Part shown: positions 55,554 through 64,000 of the stretch, piece by piece
Layout of the letters: every line of letters starts with the position of its first letter
Position numbering within the stretch: the first letter of the stretch is position 1
Assembly: GCA_030568195.1 (NCBI GenBank)
Contig: JAJLTO010000007.1
Location: 62,001-126,000, forward strand
Length of the DNA: 64,000 nt
DNA from: Dipodascopsis uninucleata var. uninucleata
Lineage: Eukaryota > Ascomycota > Lipomycetes > Lipomycetales > Lipomycetaceae
Direction: 5' to 3'
Made by a program: the position numbers and the translations under genes
The notes under the pieces: generated by a model
The model's database searches: none
What the model was told of the DNA's origin: nothing
Seen by the model: the letters and a program-made list of their open reading frames with translations, nothing else

Positions 55554-57257
55554 ATGGCTAAAGGAAGCAAGTCTGATGATCAGAAGAAGGCAGAAGCAGA
55601 GCTTGATGACCAGACTAACATACTACCTCCGCGTCGTCTACTTGTAGTCTATGGAAGCTTGTCTGTGGTGGTCATGCTTTCATTTCTAGACCAGAGTGGC
55701 ATTGGAGTTATGCTTCCTTCAATAGGTCGTGATTTGAATGCACAGAACACTATAACCTGGGCAGCCACGTCCACTCTGATTGCAAATACCACTTTTCAAG
55801 TTTTATATGGTAGAATGTCCGATATCTTCGGTCGAAAATCTATTTATTTAGGTGCATTACTCTTGCTGTTTGTAGCTGATTTGCTGTGCGGATTTGCTAA
55901 GACTGCTACACAGTTATTTGTGTTTAGAGGATTTGCAGGAGTAGCTACAGCTGGCCTTCAGTCATTAACGATGATCATTGTATCTGACATTGTATCTCTC
56001 CGTCAACGAGGAAAGTATCAGGGTATCTTAGGATCTTCCGTTGGATTTGCCAACATTACGGGGCCGTTTTTAGGTGCATTGATAGTTGATAGAGCAACGT
56101 GGAGGGTATTCTACTGGATTTTGGGTCCTCTTTCACTGGTATGCTTAGTTTCATCCTATCTCATCGTACCAGACAAACACAAAGGAGGAAATCATAAAGA
56201 GAAGCTTAAGAAGGTAGATTTTATTGGTATTTTACTATCATCGATTGCTACTATATTCCTTTTAGTGCCTGTTTCTAGTGGCGGTACTTCGTTTGCATGG
56301 AACAGCCCGCTCGTTATTTCATTCTTCTGTATCGCAGGAGTCGCGTCAATTTTCTTCTTGTACTCCCAATGGAAAATAGCAACACTACCAATGATGCCGC
56401 TCCGTCTTTTCACAAACAAAATATGCGGTGCAATGTTTGCCCAAGTATTTCTTGTTGGATTGTTCTACTTTTCCCAGATCAATCTTCTTCCCGCATACTA
56501 TCAAAATGTTCATGGCTACAGTAGAATAGTTTCTGCTGCCTTACTTGTTCCAATGGTTGCAGTGCAATCAGTTGTCTCTACATGTGCAGGTCTCTATATG
56601 TCCAAAACAGGACATTATGGGTCTGTAGTATATATAGGATATAGTGCCATGGCGATTGGTGCTGCAATTCAGTGTGGAGTTTTCACCGAACACTCAAATC
56701 CAGGACTCGGTGTTTTGGCGCTTCTTATTCAAGGTGTAGGAACTGGCTGTACGTTCCAGCCTACACTGGTTGCGCTTCAAGCCAACACCGCAGTGACTGA
56801 TAGAGCAGTCACGATTTCTGTACGAGGATGGATTCGTGCTTTAGGTGGTGCAGTTGGGTTGGCTATTTGCTCATCTTTATTGTCTAACATTTTAAAGAAA
56901 AACATACCGAGTTCACTGCCTGAAAATATCAAAAATCAAATGGCAAATTCTGCTTTTGCGGTACCAGATCTCTCTGGAATCAGCGATACTGATATAGAAG
57001 CTGTTAGACATGCATATTTCGTAGCAAATCGCTCAGTTTTCATATTTTTCGTTCCTGTTACCGCTATAGCACTGTTTCTCTGCGTTTTGATAAAAGATAC
57101 TGGTTTGGATCGTGCTGGTGTCAACAAACCCAAAGCTCCCAAGAAAAAGGAGGCTCTTACTCCAGCTAATGATGATTCTGAGGAACTAGACAATAATCCT
57201 GTGGAAAACATAGTTAGGGGTGTTGATAAAGACGTAGAGAAAGCTACTGTAAGGTAA
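55554..57257 (+). CDS. DHA2-type MFS drug:H+ antiporter
   Basis: Intronless 567-residue transporter of the 14-helix DHA2 family that exports drugs or metabolites with proton exchange. Helix 1 carries LDQSGIGVMLPSIGRDL, the DHA2 form of motif D1 (usually LDxTIVxVALP), followed by motif A GRMSDIFGRKSIYL at about 87-100 and motif B/C regions with RGKYQGILGSSVGFANITGPFLGA. Hydrophilic termini are cytosolic; the C-terminal 50 residues are Lys/Asp-rich. The substrate cannot be read from sequence. A clear TATA box upstream suggests regulated expression. Terminal repeats or other secondary-metabolism genes are absent nearby, so it is not part of a cluster. Confidence 0.92.
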   Translation: MAKGSKSDDQKKAEAELDDQTNILPPRRLLVVYGSLSVVVMLSFLDQSGIGVMLPSIGRDLNAQNTITWAATSTLIANTTFQVLYGRMSDIFGRKSIYLGALLLLFVADLLCGFAKTATQLFVFRGFAGVATAGLQSLTMIIVSDIVSLRQRGKYQGILGSSVGFANITGPFLGALIVDRATWRVFYWILGPLSLVCLVSSYLIVPDKHKGGNHKEKLKKVDFIGILLSSIATIFLLVPVSSGGTSFAWNSPLVISFFCIAGVASIFFLYSQWKIATLPMMPLRLFTNKICGAMFAQVFLVGLFYFSQINLLPAYYQNVHGYSRIVSAALLVPMVAVQSVVSTCAGLYMSKTGHYGSVVYIGYSAMAIGAAIQCGVFTEHSNPGLGVLALLIQGVGTGCTFQPTLVALQANTAVTDRAVTISVRGWIRALGGAVGLAICSSLLSNILKKNIPSSLPENIKNQMANSAFAVPDLSGISDTDIEAVRHAYFVANRSVFIFFVPVTAIALFLCVLIKDTGLDRAGVNKPKAPKKKEALTPANDDSEELDNNPVENIVRGVDKDVEKATVR

Positions 57258-57539
57258 TCAATTCTCATATTGCTTAGGCATTTAATAATCTTAATAGTAA
57301 TTTGCATGAAGCAAAGATGACATTTTTTTTTTTTAGCTTTTCATGTTTTATTGGCAAACAATTATAGATCTTTAATATATAGATGCTAATTTTTAAATGT
57401 AATAATAGTAAATAATAGAAATCAAGTAATAGCACCTCATTCGCTTATATTTGTCGATTTAGATATCTAGCTTATGATACACAATATTCTTAATGAAAGA
57501 AGCAAGAACTTCTTTTGGGTTCTTGTCGTAACGAATCAT
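57258..57539. other. Convergent spacer DHA2 / TAF1
   Basis: 282 bp between convergent stops with a T-tract at about 57327-57337. Presumably overlapping 3' regions. Confidence 0.4.
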
Positions 57540-60317
57540 TCAGATCTGCTTTGACTGACTATCTTCTTCCACTAGAGGGGCAGTAAGACTTTGCTTCTGA
57601 GCTTGCCAGATTCTTGCAATCTCTTCCTCATAAGCCTTTTGTTGTAGTGCAACATTGTAGCTATGACCACCAAATTTGGACTTGTCCACCTTCTCCTCAG
57701 TGTTGTCACCGATAGCCTTGAATCCACCTTTCATGGATGTACGAATGAAACTGAACGCTAATCCACATCCACTCGGATCACCATCTCCATGAAGTTCAAG
57801 CATCGCTTTACCTTGAGTAGCATTAATAAAATTTTTACTCGTGATCCAAGGTGCGAGTTTTTCTTCCGTAGTCATTCCCTCATGCTGCTCATCGTCTTCT
57901 CTACCTCCACCATATCCAGCGTCTTCTAAAAATTGTTGTCCTACTTGCATCGTTTCTAGTAAGGTTATCTCTTCAGGATTGACCATCGAACGAATGACGT
58001 CTTCATTAGGCAAAGTATCAGTGGACTTTATCTTCCAGTAACCTTGATCATCACCCGCTCGCTGATACTCCATGAATTCCTTCAATCGTTGTCTGTTCTG
58101 CATGTCATTTTGATCAGGGAAATGATTTGATATACCTTTTACCAAAATACGTTCCTTTTCAGATTTGTGTAAAACTCGATATACAATCATTTTTAGCCTA
58201 TTTTTGCTGGCAGTTGTAACACGGCGAGATCGAGGACTAGGAACTTCCGTAACAGGAAAAACCTGACCAACAGTGAATAGATGCTGAATTGAACGCAGAT
58301 AGTATTTCTGACTATCGCCACCACCTGTACTCCGGATCATGAGAAAATCGGTATTTTTTTGCTCTTGCTTAAAAATCGGCGCACGAACTAGTCTGCTATA
58401 GAGCGTTGGTACTATTTCACCAGGCTCTACAAAACCAAAATTCCAGAAAGGACTTCGATCTTGAGATCCGAGAACATATGTCTCTCCAACATTGAGTTTC
58501 GGTCTCGAATCATCTTCATTCGACTTCTTTCGGTAATAGTTAATGATTTTACTACCCATACCAAAATTAGACATAACCATCGGATACTCTTCTGAATATT
58601 CAAACATAATATATTGTGATGCATCACCCAGAGAAAGATCTTTAGAAGTAGCAAAAATCTGAGAGATTTCCTTTCCTTTATCTTTCTTTTTCTTTCGAGG
58701 ACGCATTTTAGAAAAGTGTATAGTAGTATTAGGTCTAACAACGAAATTGGGCCTGTGAAACGATCTTGCCTGAGACTTCGATAGCTTGACTTTATAGTAT
58801 GGCGACTGAAGTCTTATGGCAACCATAGAGTGATCAATGTTTAGATTACCAATAGTTGCACGTACACGAGACTGGTAGTTCTCTTTGAGGAGATCATATG
58901 CCTGGTCATTCGAGATGTTGTATTTCCTATGGAATAGCTGATCACCAATTGGCATTGTGCTGAGAATGTTCTTTTTTCTCTCACCTCGAGACGTATCTAC
59001 CAAAAGCTCACTATCATTCAGGTCCAGCACCACTTTTCTTGCCATTTCTTCCAAGCTTCCTTCCAATATAGCAGTATCATCTACACCAGAGACATACTCA
59101 TCATCATCCATCCAGAATGTATCATTATCAGCTGCCAAGGTTGCAAGTATCTTAGAGGTCTTTCTACTAGGCCCATTTTCCTCTTCAGACATCACGCTGG
59201 AATCGGAATCCCATATGATTTTATTTTCCCAATCATAACAAGAAAAAATAAGCTCTTTTTGGAACTTATCTAGCGAAGTCAACGAGTCTGATTTTGTTTT
59301 CTTCTGGCGCTTGCGACTACTTACGTCCCGTCTGCGAATGTGCACAACACCTGGCCTATTAGATATTGATCCTCTAGGCCGAATATGAGATCGAAAGAGC
59401 TTTAGCTGGTCTTTATCTGCATCAAGATTTACTCTCGTTGGTATACAAGGCTTCACTTTATTAGGTTTAGGTAGTGATGGCTTCACAGCCGGAGGTGCGA
59501 AGAGATACATCATTCTCAAAGGTCGCGTCTGCTCAGCCCTGTTCATATCATCAACAAGCATGTGATCATCAAGGTCATTTGTGCTAATATCCATTAGATC
59601 CGTATTGAGTATCGCATCACTCGAGGGCTCGATTCGCTGTGTAGAGTCTGTAGTATCTGCATCAGATCTCTGAGTAGTGGAGAAGTATGATTCTTGGCTC
59701 TCCATACTGGTTAAAGACTGGCTGTTAAATATTAGCTGCGAAGGTGCTAGACTTGTGATATTTTCTGTACCATTATCGAGGAAATTCAAGTCGCCTTCGG
59801 ACAAATCTTCACGTTTGATTCGCAAGCTAGGCATGAGATCATTTTTCCAGTCGTCTTCGTCCGTCTCTCCGCCATCTTCGTCCTCTTCATCCTCTTCATC
59901 AATACCACCTGTACTCCTATTCTTAACATTATCATCTTCTTGCAAATCCATACTATCTAGTTCATGCTTTGCTGTCTCGATTGCAGCAGGACCCCAGCCA
60001 CCTATTCCAGATGCAATATCATCTTCTTCACTTCCTTTGTCATCCGACTTGCCAGCGTCATCGTCACTAAGTAGCTCATCGTCCTCTTCATCAGCAAGTT
60101 CATCTTCATCTCCATAGTCGATTGCATCATCTGCATGCTGTATATATTCACTGGATGGACCGATATCTGGCTGAAGACCTAACGCAAATTCACTACCCAA
60201 GAGTGCAGACAGCTCTTCGTCTCCATCTTCGACATCCTGCTCAGCTAGAATGGCGGACAATTCATCTTTTTCATCTTCCTCTGCGTCTACATCCTTCTCT
60301 CTGGAAGCTGCCATCAT
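57540..60317 (-). CDS. TAF1: TFIID subunit TAF1
   Basis: Intronless, 925 residues from ATG 60317 (a second ATG follows at 60314; the frame runs on to a GTG at 60410, not used). TAF1 is the scaffold of TFIID that contacts TBP, TAF7 and promoter DNA. The N-terminal part is strongly acidic with DEEDDELLSDDD-like blocks, where TBP-binding TAND elements usually lie. The DUF3591 core begins near residue 480 with SPYYKVKLSKSQARSFHRP and continues through MFEYSEEYPMVMSNFGMGSKIINYYRKK (in part), LGSQDRSPFWNFGFVEPGE and YYLRSIQHLFTVGQVFPV. No bromodomains and no zinc knuckle are visible, as in yeasts. It ends shortly after EEIARIWQAQKQSL. Confidence 0.93.
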   Translation of the reverse strand: MMAASREKDVDAEEDEKDELSAILAEQDVEDGDEELSALLGSEFALGLQPDIGPSSEYIQHADDAIDYGDEDELADEEDDELLSDDDAGKSDDKGSEEDDIASGIGGWGPAAIETAKHELDSMDLQEDDNVKNRSTGGIDEEDEEDEDGGETDEDDWKNDLMPSLRIKREDLSEGDLNFLDNGTENITSLAPSQLIFNSQSLTSMESQESYFSTTQRSDADTTDSTQRIEPSSDAILNTDLMDISTNDLDDHMLVDDMNRAEQTRPLRMMYLFAPPAVKPSLPKPNKVKPCIPTRVNLDADKDQLKLFRSHIRPRGSISNRPGVVHIRRRDVSSRKRQKKTKSDSLTSLDKFQKELIFSCYDWENKIIWDSDSSVMSEEENGPSRKTSKILATLAADNDTFWMDDDEYVSGVDDTAILEGSLEEMARKVVLDLNDSELLVDTSRGERKKNILSTMPIGDQLFHRKYNISNDQAYDLLKENYQSRVRATIGNLNIDHSMVAIRLQSPYYKVKLSKSQARSFHRPNFVVRPNTTIHFSKMRPRKKKKDKGKEISQIFATSKDLSLGDASQYIMFEYSEEYPMVMSNFGMGSKIINYYRKKSNEDDSRPKLNVGETYVLGSQDRSPFWNFGFVEPGEIVPTLYSRLVRAPIFKQEQKNTDFLMIRSTGGGDSQKYYLRSIQHLFTVGQVFPVTEVPSPRSRRVTTASKNRLKMIVYRVLHKSEKERILVKGISNHFPDQNDMQNRQRLKEFMEYQRAGDDQGYWKIKSTDTLPNEDVIRSMVNPEEITLLETMQVGQQFLEDAGYGGGREDDEQHEGMTTEEKLAPWITSKNFINATQGKAMLELHGDGDPSGCGLAFSFIRTSMKGGFKAIGDNTEEKVDKSKFGGHSYNVALQQKAYEEEIARIWQAQKQSLTAPLVEEDSQSKQI

Positions 60318-61097
60318 AGGACATAAATATACAGGCACTTTTCCAACACCTCCCCTTGATCTGTTGAGTTCCCGACGATCTGTTGCGTATATTTGGCTTC
60401 TTAAGTACACTCTTCTGCGTGCTCATCAACTGCAAACAATCAACAGCGCGATGGTCTGTCTCATTGTCATATTTTGGGTCACAGAGCACCGCATTTATGT
60501 AATATAAGGGTATTGTATATTGATATATCTGTGACTAAAGAGGCACTAGGTTTAATTAATTTTTTATTGCATTAGAGCGTACTCTATTTGACTGTCATTT
60601 AAGATTCTCCTAAGAGCAAACGCGCCCCATTTATGGCGAATTACGGATCAAACGCGAGACTTCTATCCTATTATGGCCCTAATGCAAATAACTATTTGCA
60701 TTTATACATTAAGTAGGATCTACCACGGCAAAAGCCACGTCTAATATTAATAATATTCACGCCTAATGTAATCATCAACATCTAACGATATAAACAGAAA
60801 TCATCAACACTTTCTTTCCATCTCATTTATTCTAAGTTATAGAGAGAGAGTTCTAAAGAACAGAAATTAGGATCAAGAGATAGGAAATTGTCTTTATTCA
60901 ACAACGCATCGAAAAATACTCAGAATATAAGAAGCTTAAACTTAAATTTGATAAATATAAATAAGCACGGCATCGTGTGCTATCGCGTCTTCCCCACCAG
61001 AGAACAGAGATATAGGAGCACTGAGTGGCAAGCCGGCGGCTGATATTTACGCACAGATCAAGACGGAAACGTTGGATGTTTTCAATGATTATCTAAA
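60318..61097. promoter_or_regulatory. Divergent promoter TAF1 / JmjC gene
   Basis: 780 bp between head-to-head starts. It contains the palindrome AATGCAAATA-AC-TATTTGCATT at 60681-60702 and a smaller imperfect one (AGCACGGCATCGTGTGCT) near 60964-60981 inside the likely JmjC leader. A GAGAGAGAG run lies at about 60841. No gene is seen. Confidence 0.5.
60681..60702. promoter_or_regulatory. 22-bp palindrome with ATGCAAAT half-sites
   Basis: AATGCAAATA at 60681-60690 and TATTTGCATT at 60693-60702 are exact reverse complements separated by AC. It sits midway between TAF1 and the JmjC gene and is a candidate dimeric factor site. The binding factor is unknown. Confidence 0.45.
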
Positions 61098-63965
61098 ATG
61101 ACAGATCCTTATAACTTGCACTCACAGTCAGCGATGATTCGATTCAACGGGCCATCCATCGACAGCCACGCAGAAGACTCCTCCCGCAGAGATGACTATT
61201 ACGAACTGCCCGCCAATGTTGGGTCGGCAGCATTGACGAAGAACAGTAGTAGCGACGGTAGTAGCAGTACACGGAGCTATAGTAGTATCTTCGATACATC
61301 TGATTCTGCTAGCATGACACTCTCATCTACGCCAAATACCAGTGTTATGAATGCTGTCTATGATTCGAGTTTGATGTCTGCTGCTTATAACTCTATGTCA
61401 TCAAATGATGGCGCCTGCTACGATACTAATGCGATCTGTATAGATCCCATATTTGCTGATACTAATGTGATCTCCTCAAATCCTGTACTACAAATGAACC
61501 AATCCAACTATTACGCAACTACTAACTTGTTTGAAGCAGCAGCTTATGGTGTAAGAGAAGATCCGTACTTGCAACTTTCTATAGGAGGTATACATAGTGG
61601 ATATCACCAGCCCATATATTCAGGGCGGGTGAGTTCTGTTAACAATGCTGATAGCACTACGAAACGGCAGTTTGGTGACCACTCCTTTGATCAGGATGAT
61701 TCGAACGATTCAGATGAATTTAACTGGAGCATTCACAAAAGACGTGGCTCTATAAAAAGAAAACCCAAAGACGCAAATCCGAAGACCAAATCGATTCAAG
61801 TTCGCCCGTGAGTACATATAATTTATTACAGTGGAAAATTTCCTTTTACAGCTCGTAAATAAAATAACATAGTGGTGGCCGTTTGCATTCCGATATCTTG
61901 ACTAACTACTGAATTTCTTAACATTATCTAGACATTTTATGAACGATAAAGCTGTTATAATTAATCCGGAAAAAACAATGTTTTGGTTTATCCAAACAAA
62001 AAACTGCCAGAGTATGAGTGTAGGTATCAGGAGATGTCGCGCGTGTACACGTCGTAAGTCAGGAGTTGGTGCTTGCAGATTTATTGGTGTGCGAGTCTTC
62101 AAAGAAGATGTCAGTGGTCCACATTATGATGGCGAAGATCCTGATTATGCATTGAGTGATCAGCTCAATCTTATTCTTCATCCCGATAACTATTATCGTA
62201 ATCTCCATCCTAGGATGGAAGGCTACGATGGACAATATCATTATACCAAGTCTTTGGCAAAGATTACTTTTTCTGAGCCGCCAAGGTCACTCGAAGACGT
62301 TGAATACACTATGAATCATATTTCATACCCATTTTTAAGGATACTTGAGCAAGAGCTACAATTAGAAATGCAGTCATCGTTGCTGCGCATTGTACCAAAA
62401 GAGGGTGAAGGATACAGATCATTATGTGATATCTGTGGTACTTCCTTATTTTCTGGAAGACACATGTGCTACTACTGTGGCTTGGAAATGTGCCTTGACT
62501 GCTATAGTGACTGGAATAATCTTGGAGAAGACAGCGGAAAACTAGTGAGGAACACGCTCAGATTTGTATTTGAGTTTTGTGCTTATGGTAATCGACACCA
62601 GCAGTCTTGCTTTGTTCCTGTTTCTCGTATGATGCCGCATGAATTGGAAACAATCGTCAATAACTTGCAGCAATATATGGCTAGGAATAACCAAAAAATA
62701 CAATCTATAGATGGTATCCAGAATATGGATATGAACATACAGCGGAATATCAGATCAGCATCATGTTACTATGATTCAGATGCGCTCTCTATAGATCAGT
62801 TTAGACATGTATGGAAGCAAAGATTACCATTAGTTATTCGAGGTACACGTAAGAATCCCAGATGTGACTGGTCTGATATCTATTTTATTCATAATCATGC
62901 AATAGAGCGTTGTATATTGACCGATGGTAATACCGGTGAAGCAGTTGAGTCTGCTCTTGGGACATTTTTTGATGGCTTTAAAGCAGGTATTTACGAATCT
63001 TCCAAAACTTGCATGAAGTTGAAAGATTGGCCCACGAATGGTGATTTCCGCGAGCTTTATCCTTCCTTATTCGAGGATTTTGAACTTTCGCTACCATTTC
63101 CTTGCTATACAAAGCGAGAAGGATATTTCAATCTAGTTTCAATGTTTTCTAAAGAATATAACATTCCAGATCTTGGACCGAGAATGGTAAGTCGCTTCTA
63201 AAATTTTAATTTAATCTATGATATCATGTTAACATATTAAAGGATGTGGCATATCCATCATCCCACTCTGAAAATGGGAAAGGTACTACCAATTTGCATC
63301 TAGATGTCGCCGATACTTGCAATATTATGATGTATGCTCAACCTTATAGGTCCGATAACCTATCAAACGACGAAAATAATATTGATATTTTGCGAGGTGA
63401 CGAGGCGATAGGAGCAATATGGGACATATTTAGAGCTGAAGATTGCAAGAAATTGCGTCAATTTATCTTGGACAGAGAGCAGGAAAGCCCTGAAACGTAC
63501 AACAATCCATTTTTGGCAGCAAAAAGAGACAAAGCCAAGGGCTCTAAGGTAGTCCCGAAGTTCTCTACAGATGATCCTATTCATAGGCAGGTCTTTTATC
63601 TGACTGATCCAGAACTTGCACTTCTTAAACAGCGTTTTGGCATAGTGCCTTATCGTGTTTGGCAAGGGCCTGGTGATTCTGTTATGATTCCAGCAGGATG
63701 CCCATATCAAGTCTGTAACATATCATCGTGCGTCAAAGTGACTGTCAACTTTGTTTCTCCTGGTAAGTATGCAAACACAACCTCTCTAATAAGATATAAG
63801 CTAATTTGCGCTTTAGAAAATGTTTCGCATTGTATGGAGCTTCTTCAAGAGGTTCGTAGCCTTTCACGTGTGAAAAAGAAAGAAGATGTACTTCAATTGA
63901 AACAGATACTGCATTTTGCGTGGATGAAGTCCATGGATATCCTAAGTAACTGGAAAAATACCTGA
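61098..63965 (+). CDS. KDM3-like JmjC protein with altered iron site
   Basis: Four exons (61098-61807, 61932-63186, 63243-63762, 63817-63965) encode 877 residues. Residues 1-236 are Ser/Asn/Tyr-rich and disordered. A Cys/Arg block (about 262-286, RRCRACTRRKSGVGACRF) and a zinc finger (about 402-427, CDICGTSLFSGRHMCYYCG and following Cys) match the KDM3/JMJD1 architecture. The JmjC core has DLGPRMDVAYPSS, GTTNLHLDVADTCNIMMY with iron ligands His674 and Asp676, and PAGCPYQVCN, where KDM3 enzymes have PHQV. The third iron ligand is therefore Tyr810 (codon 63705-63707). Histone H3K9 demethylase activity is doubtful; a scaffold or pseudoenzyme at chromatin is likely. It is divergent from TAF1. Confidence 0.9.
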
Positions 63966-64000
63966 ATTAATGATGAAATATCAAACAATGATTTTATTGC

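Noticed and set aside
60318-60410. N-terminal extension of TAF1
   Set aside because: Starts at GTG in a eukaryotic gene; two ATGs at 60317 and 60314 are available and the extension shows no conserved sequence.

Overview
The window is nuclear DNA of a fungus, most likely an ascomycete yeast or yeast-like species outside the Saccharomyces cerevisiae group. I read this from short spliceosomal introns (mostly 55-120 nt, donors GTAAGT/GTATGT/GTGAGT, branch sites like TACTAAC or CTAAC), AT-rich spacers, and a gene set typical of fungi (ERG2, alpha-1,3-independent N-glycan genes such as ALG14, ATG22, a DHA2 transporter, an SPX/VTC protein, a secreted multicopper oxidase). DNA polymerase iota, nicotinamide riboside kinase, PXMP4, DcpS and a KDM3-type JmjC protein argue against a close relative of baker's yeast. 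I cannot name the species. No tRNA, rRNA, CRISPR array or intact mobile element could be supported.

Layout. 0.5-5 kb: a secreted multicopper oxidase and a divergently placed short-chain dehydrogenase share a 1.5 kb promoter carrying CGG/CCG palindromes. 5-18 kb: a dense housekeeping block with mitochondrial ribosomal protein uL24m, ALG14, a Trf4-type poly(A) polymerase, a BTB-like protein, a coiled-coil protein, mitochondrial PPT2, glucosidase II beta, DcpS and UBC6. 17.9-21.8 kb: a 3.9 kb stretch without a recognisable gene. 21.8-30.5 kb: an SPX/VTC5-like protein, ERG2, a Vip1-like RRM protein, TIP41 and EMC2. 30.7-47.2 kb: CBP3, NOC3, POLI, LSM1, NRK1, alpha-tubulin, PXMP4, ATG22 and an alpha-arrestin. 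47.2-52 kb: a gene-poor stretch with one small membrane-protein gene. 52-64 kb: TGS1, a GRASP protein, a DHA2 transporter, TAF1 and a KDM3-like JmjC protein.

Themes. Several genes serve RNA metabolism (Trf4, DcpS, LSM1, TGS1, NOC3), others the secretory pathway (ALG14, glucosidase II beta, EMC2, UBC6, GRASP) and mitochondria (uL24m, PPT2, CBP3). They look like unlinked housekeeping functions, not a cluster. Many are head-to-head pairs sharing short promoters. About two thirds of genes have introns; exon structures given here were read from splice signals plus protein-family continuity, and all junctions listed keep the frame.

Most notable: the JmjC protein at the right edge keeps a full KDM3 architecture but has tyrosine in place of the third iron-binding histidine, suggesting a pseudo-demethylase comparable in logic to fission yeast Epe1. 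Also notable are a Pol iota with a Pol eta-type UBZ finger, paired Upc2-type sterol response motifs upstream of ERG2, a CACGTG inverted repeat ahead of uL24m, an alpha-tubulin with an atypical acidic tail, and a GRASP protein with an N-myristoylation consensus.
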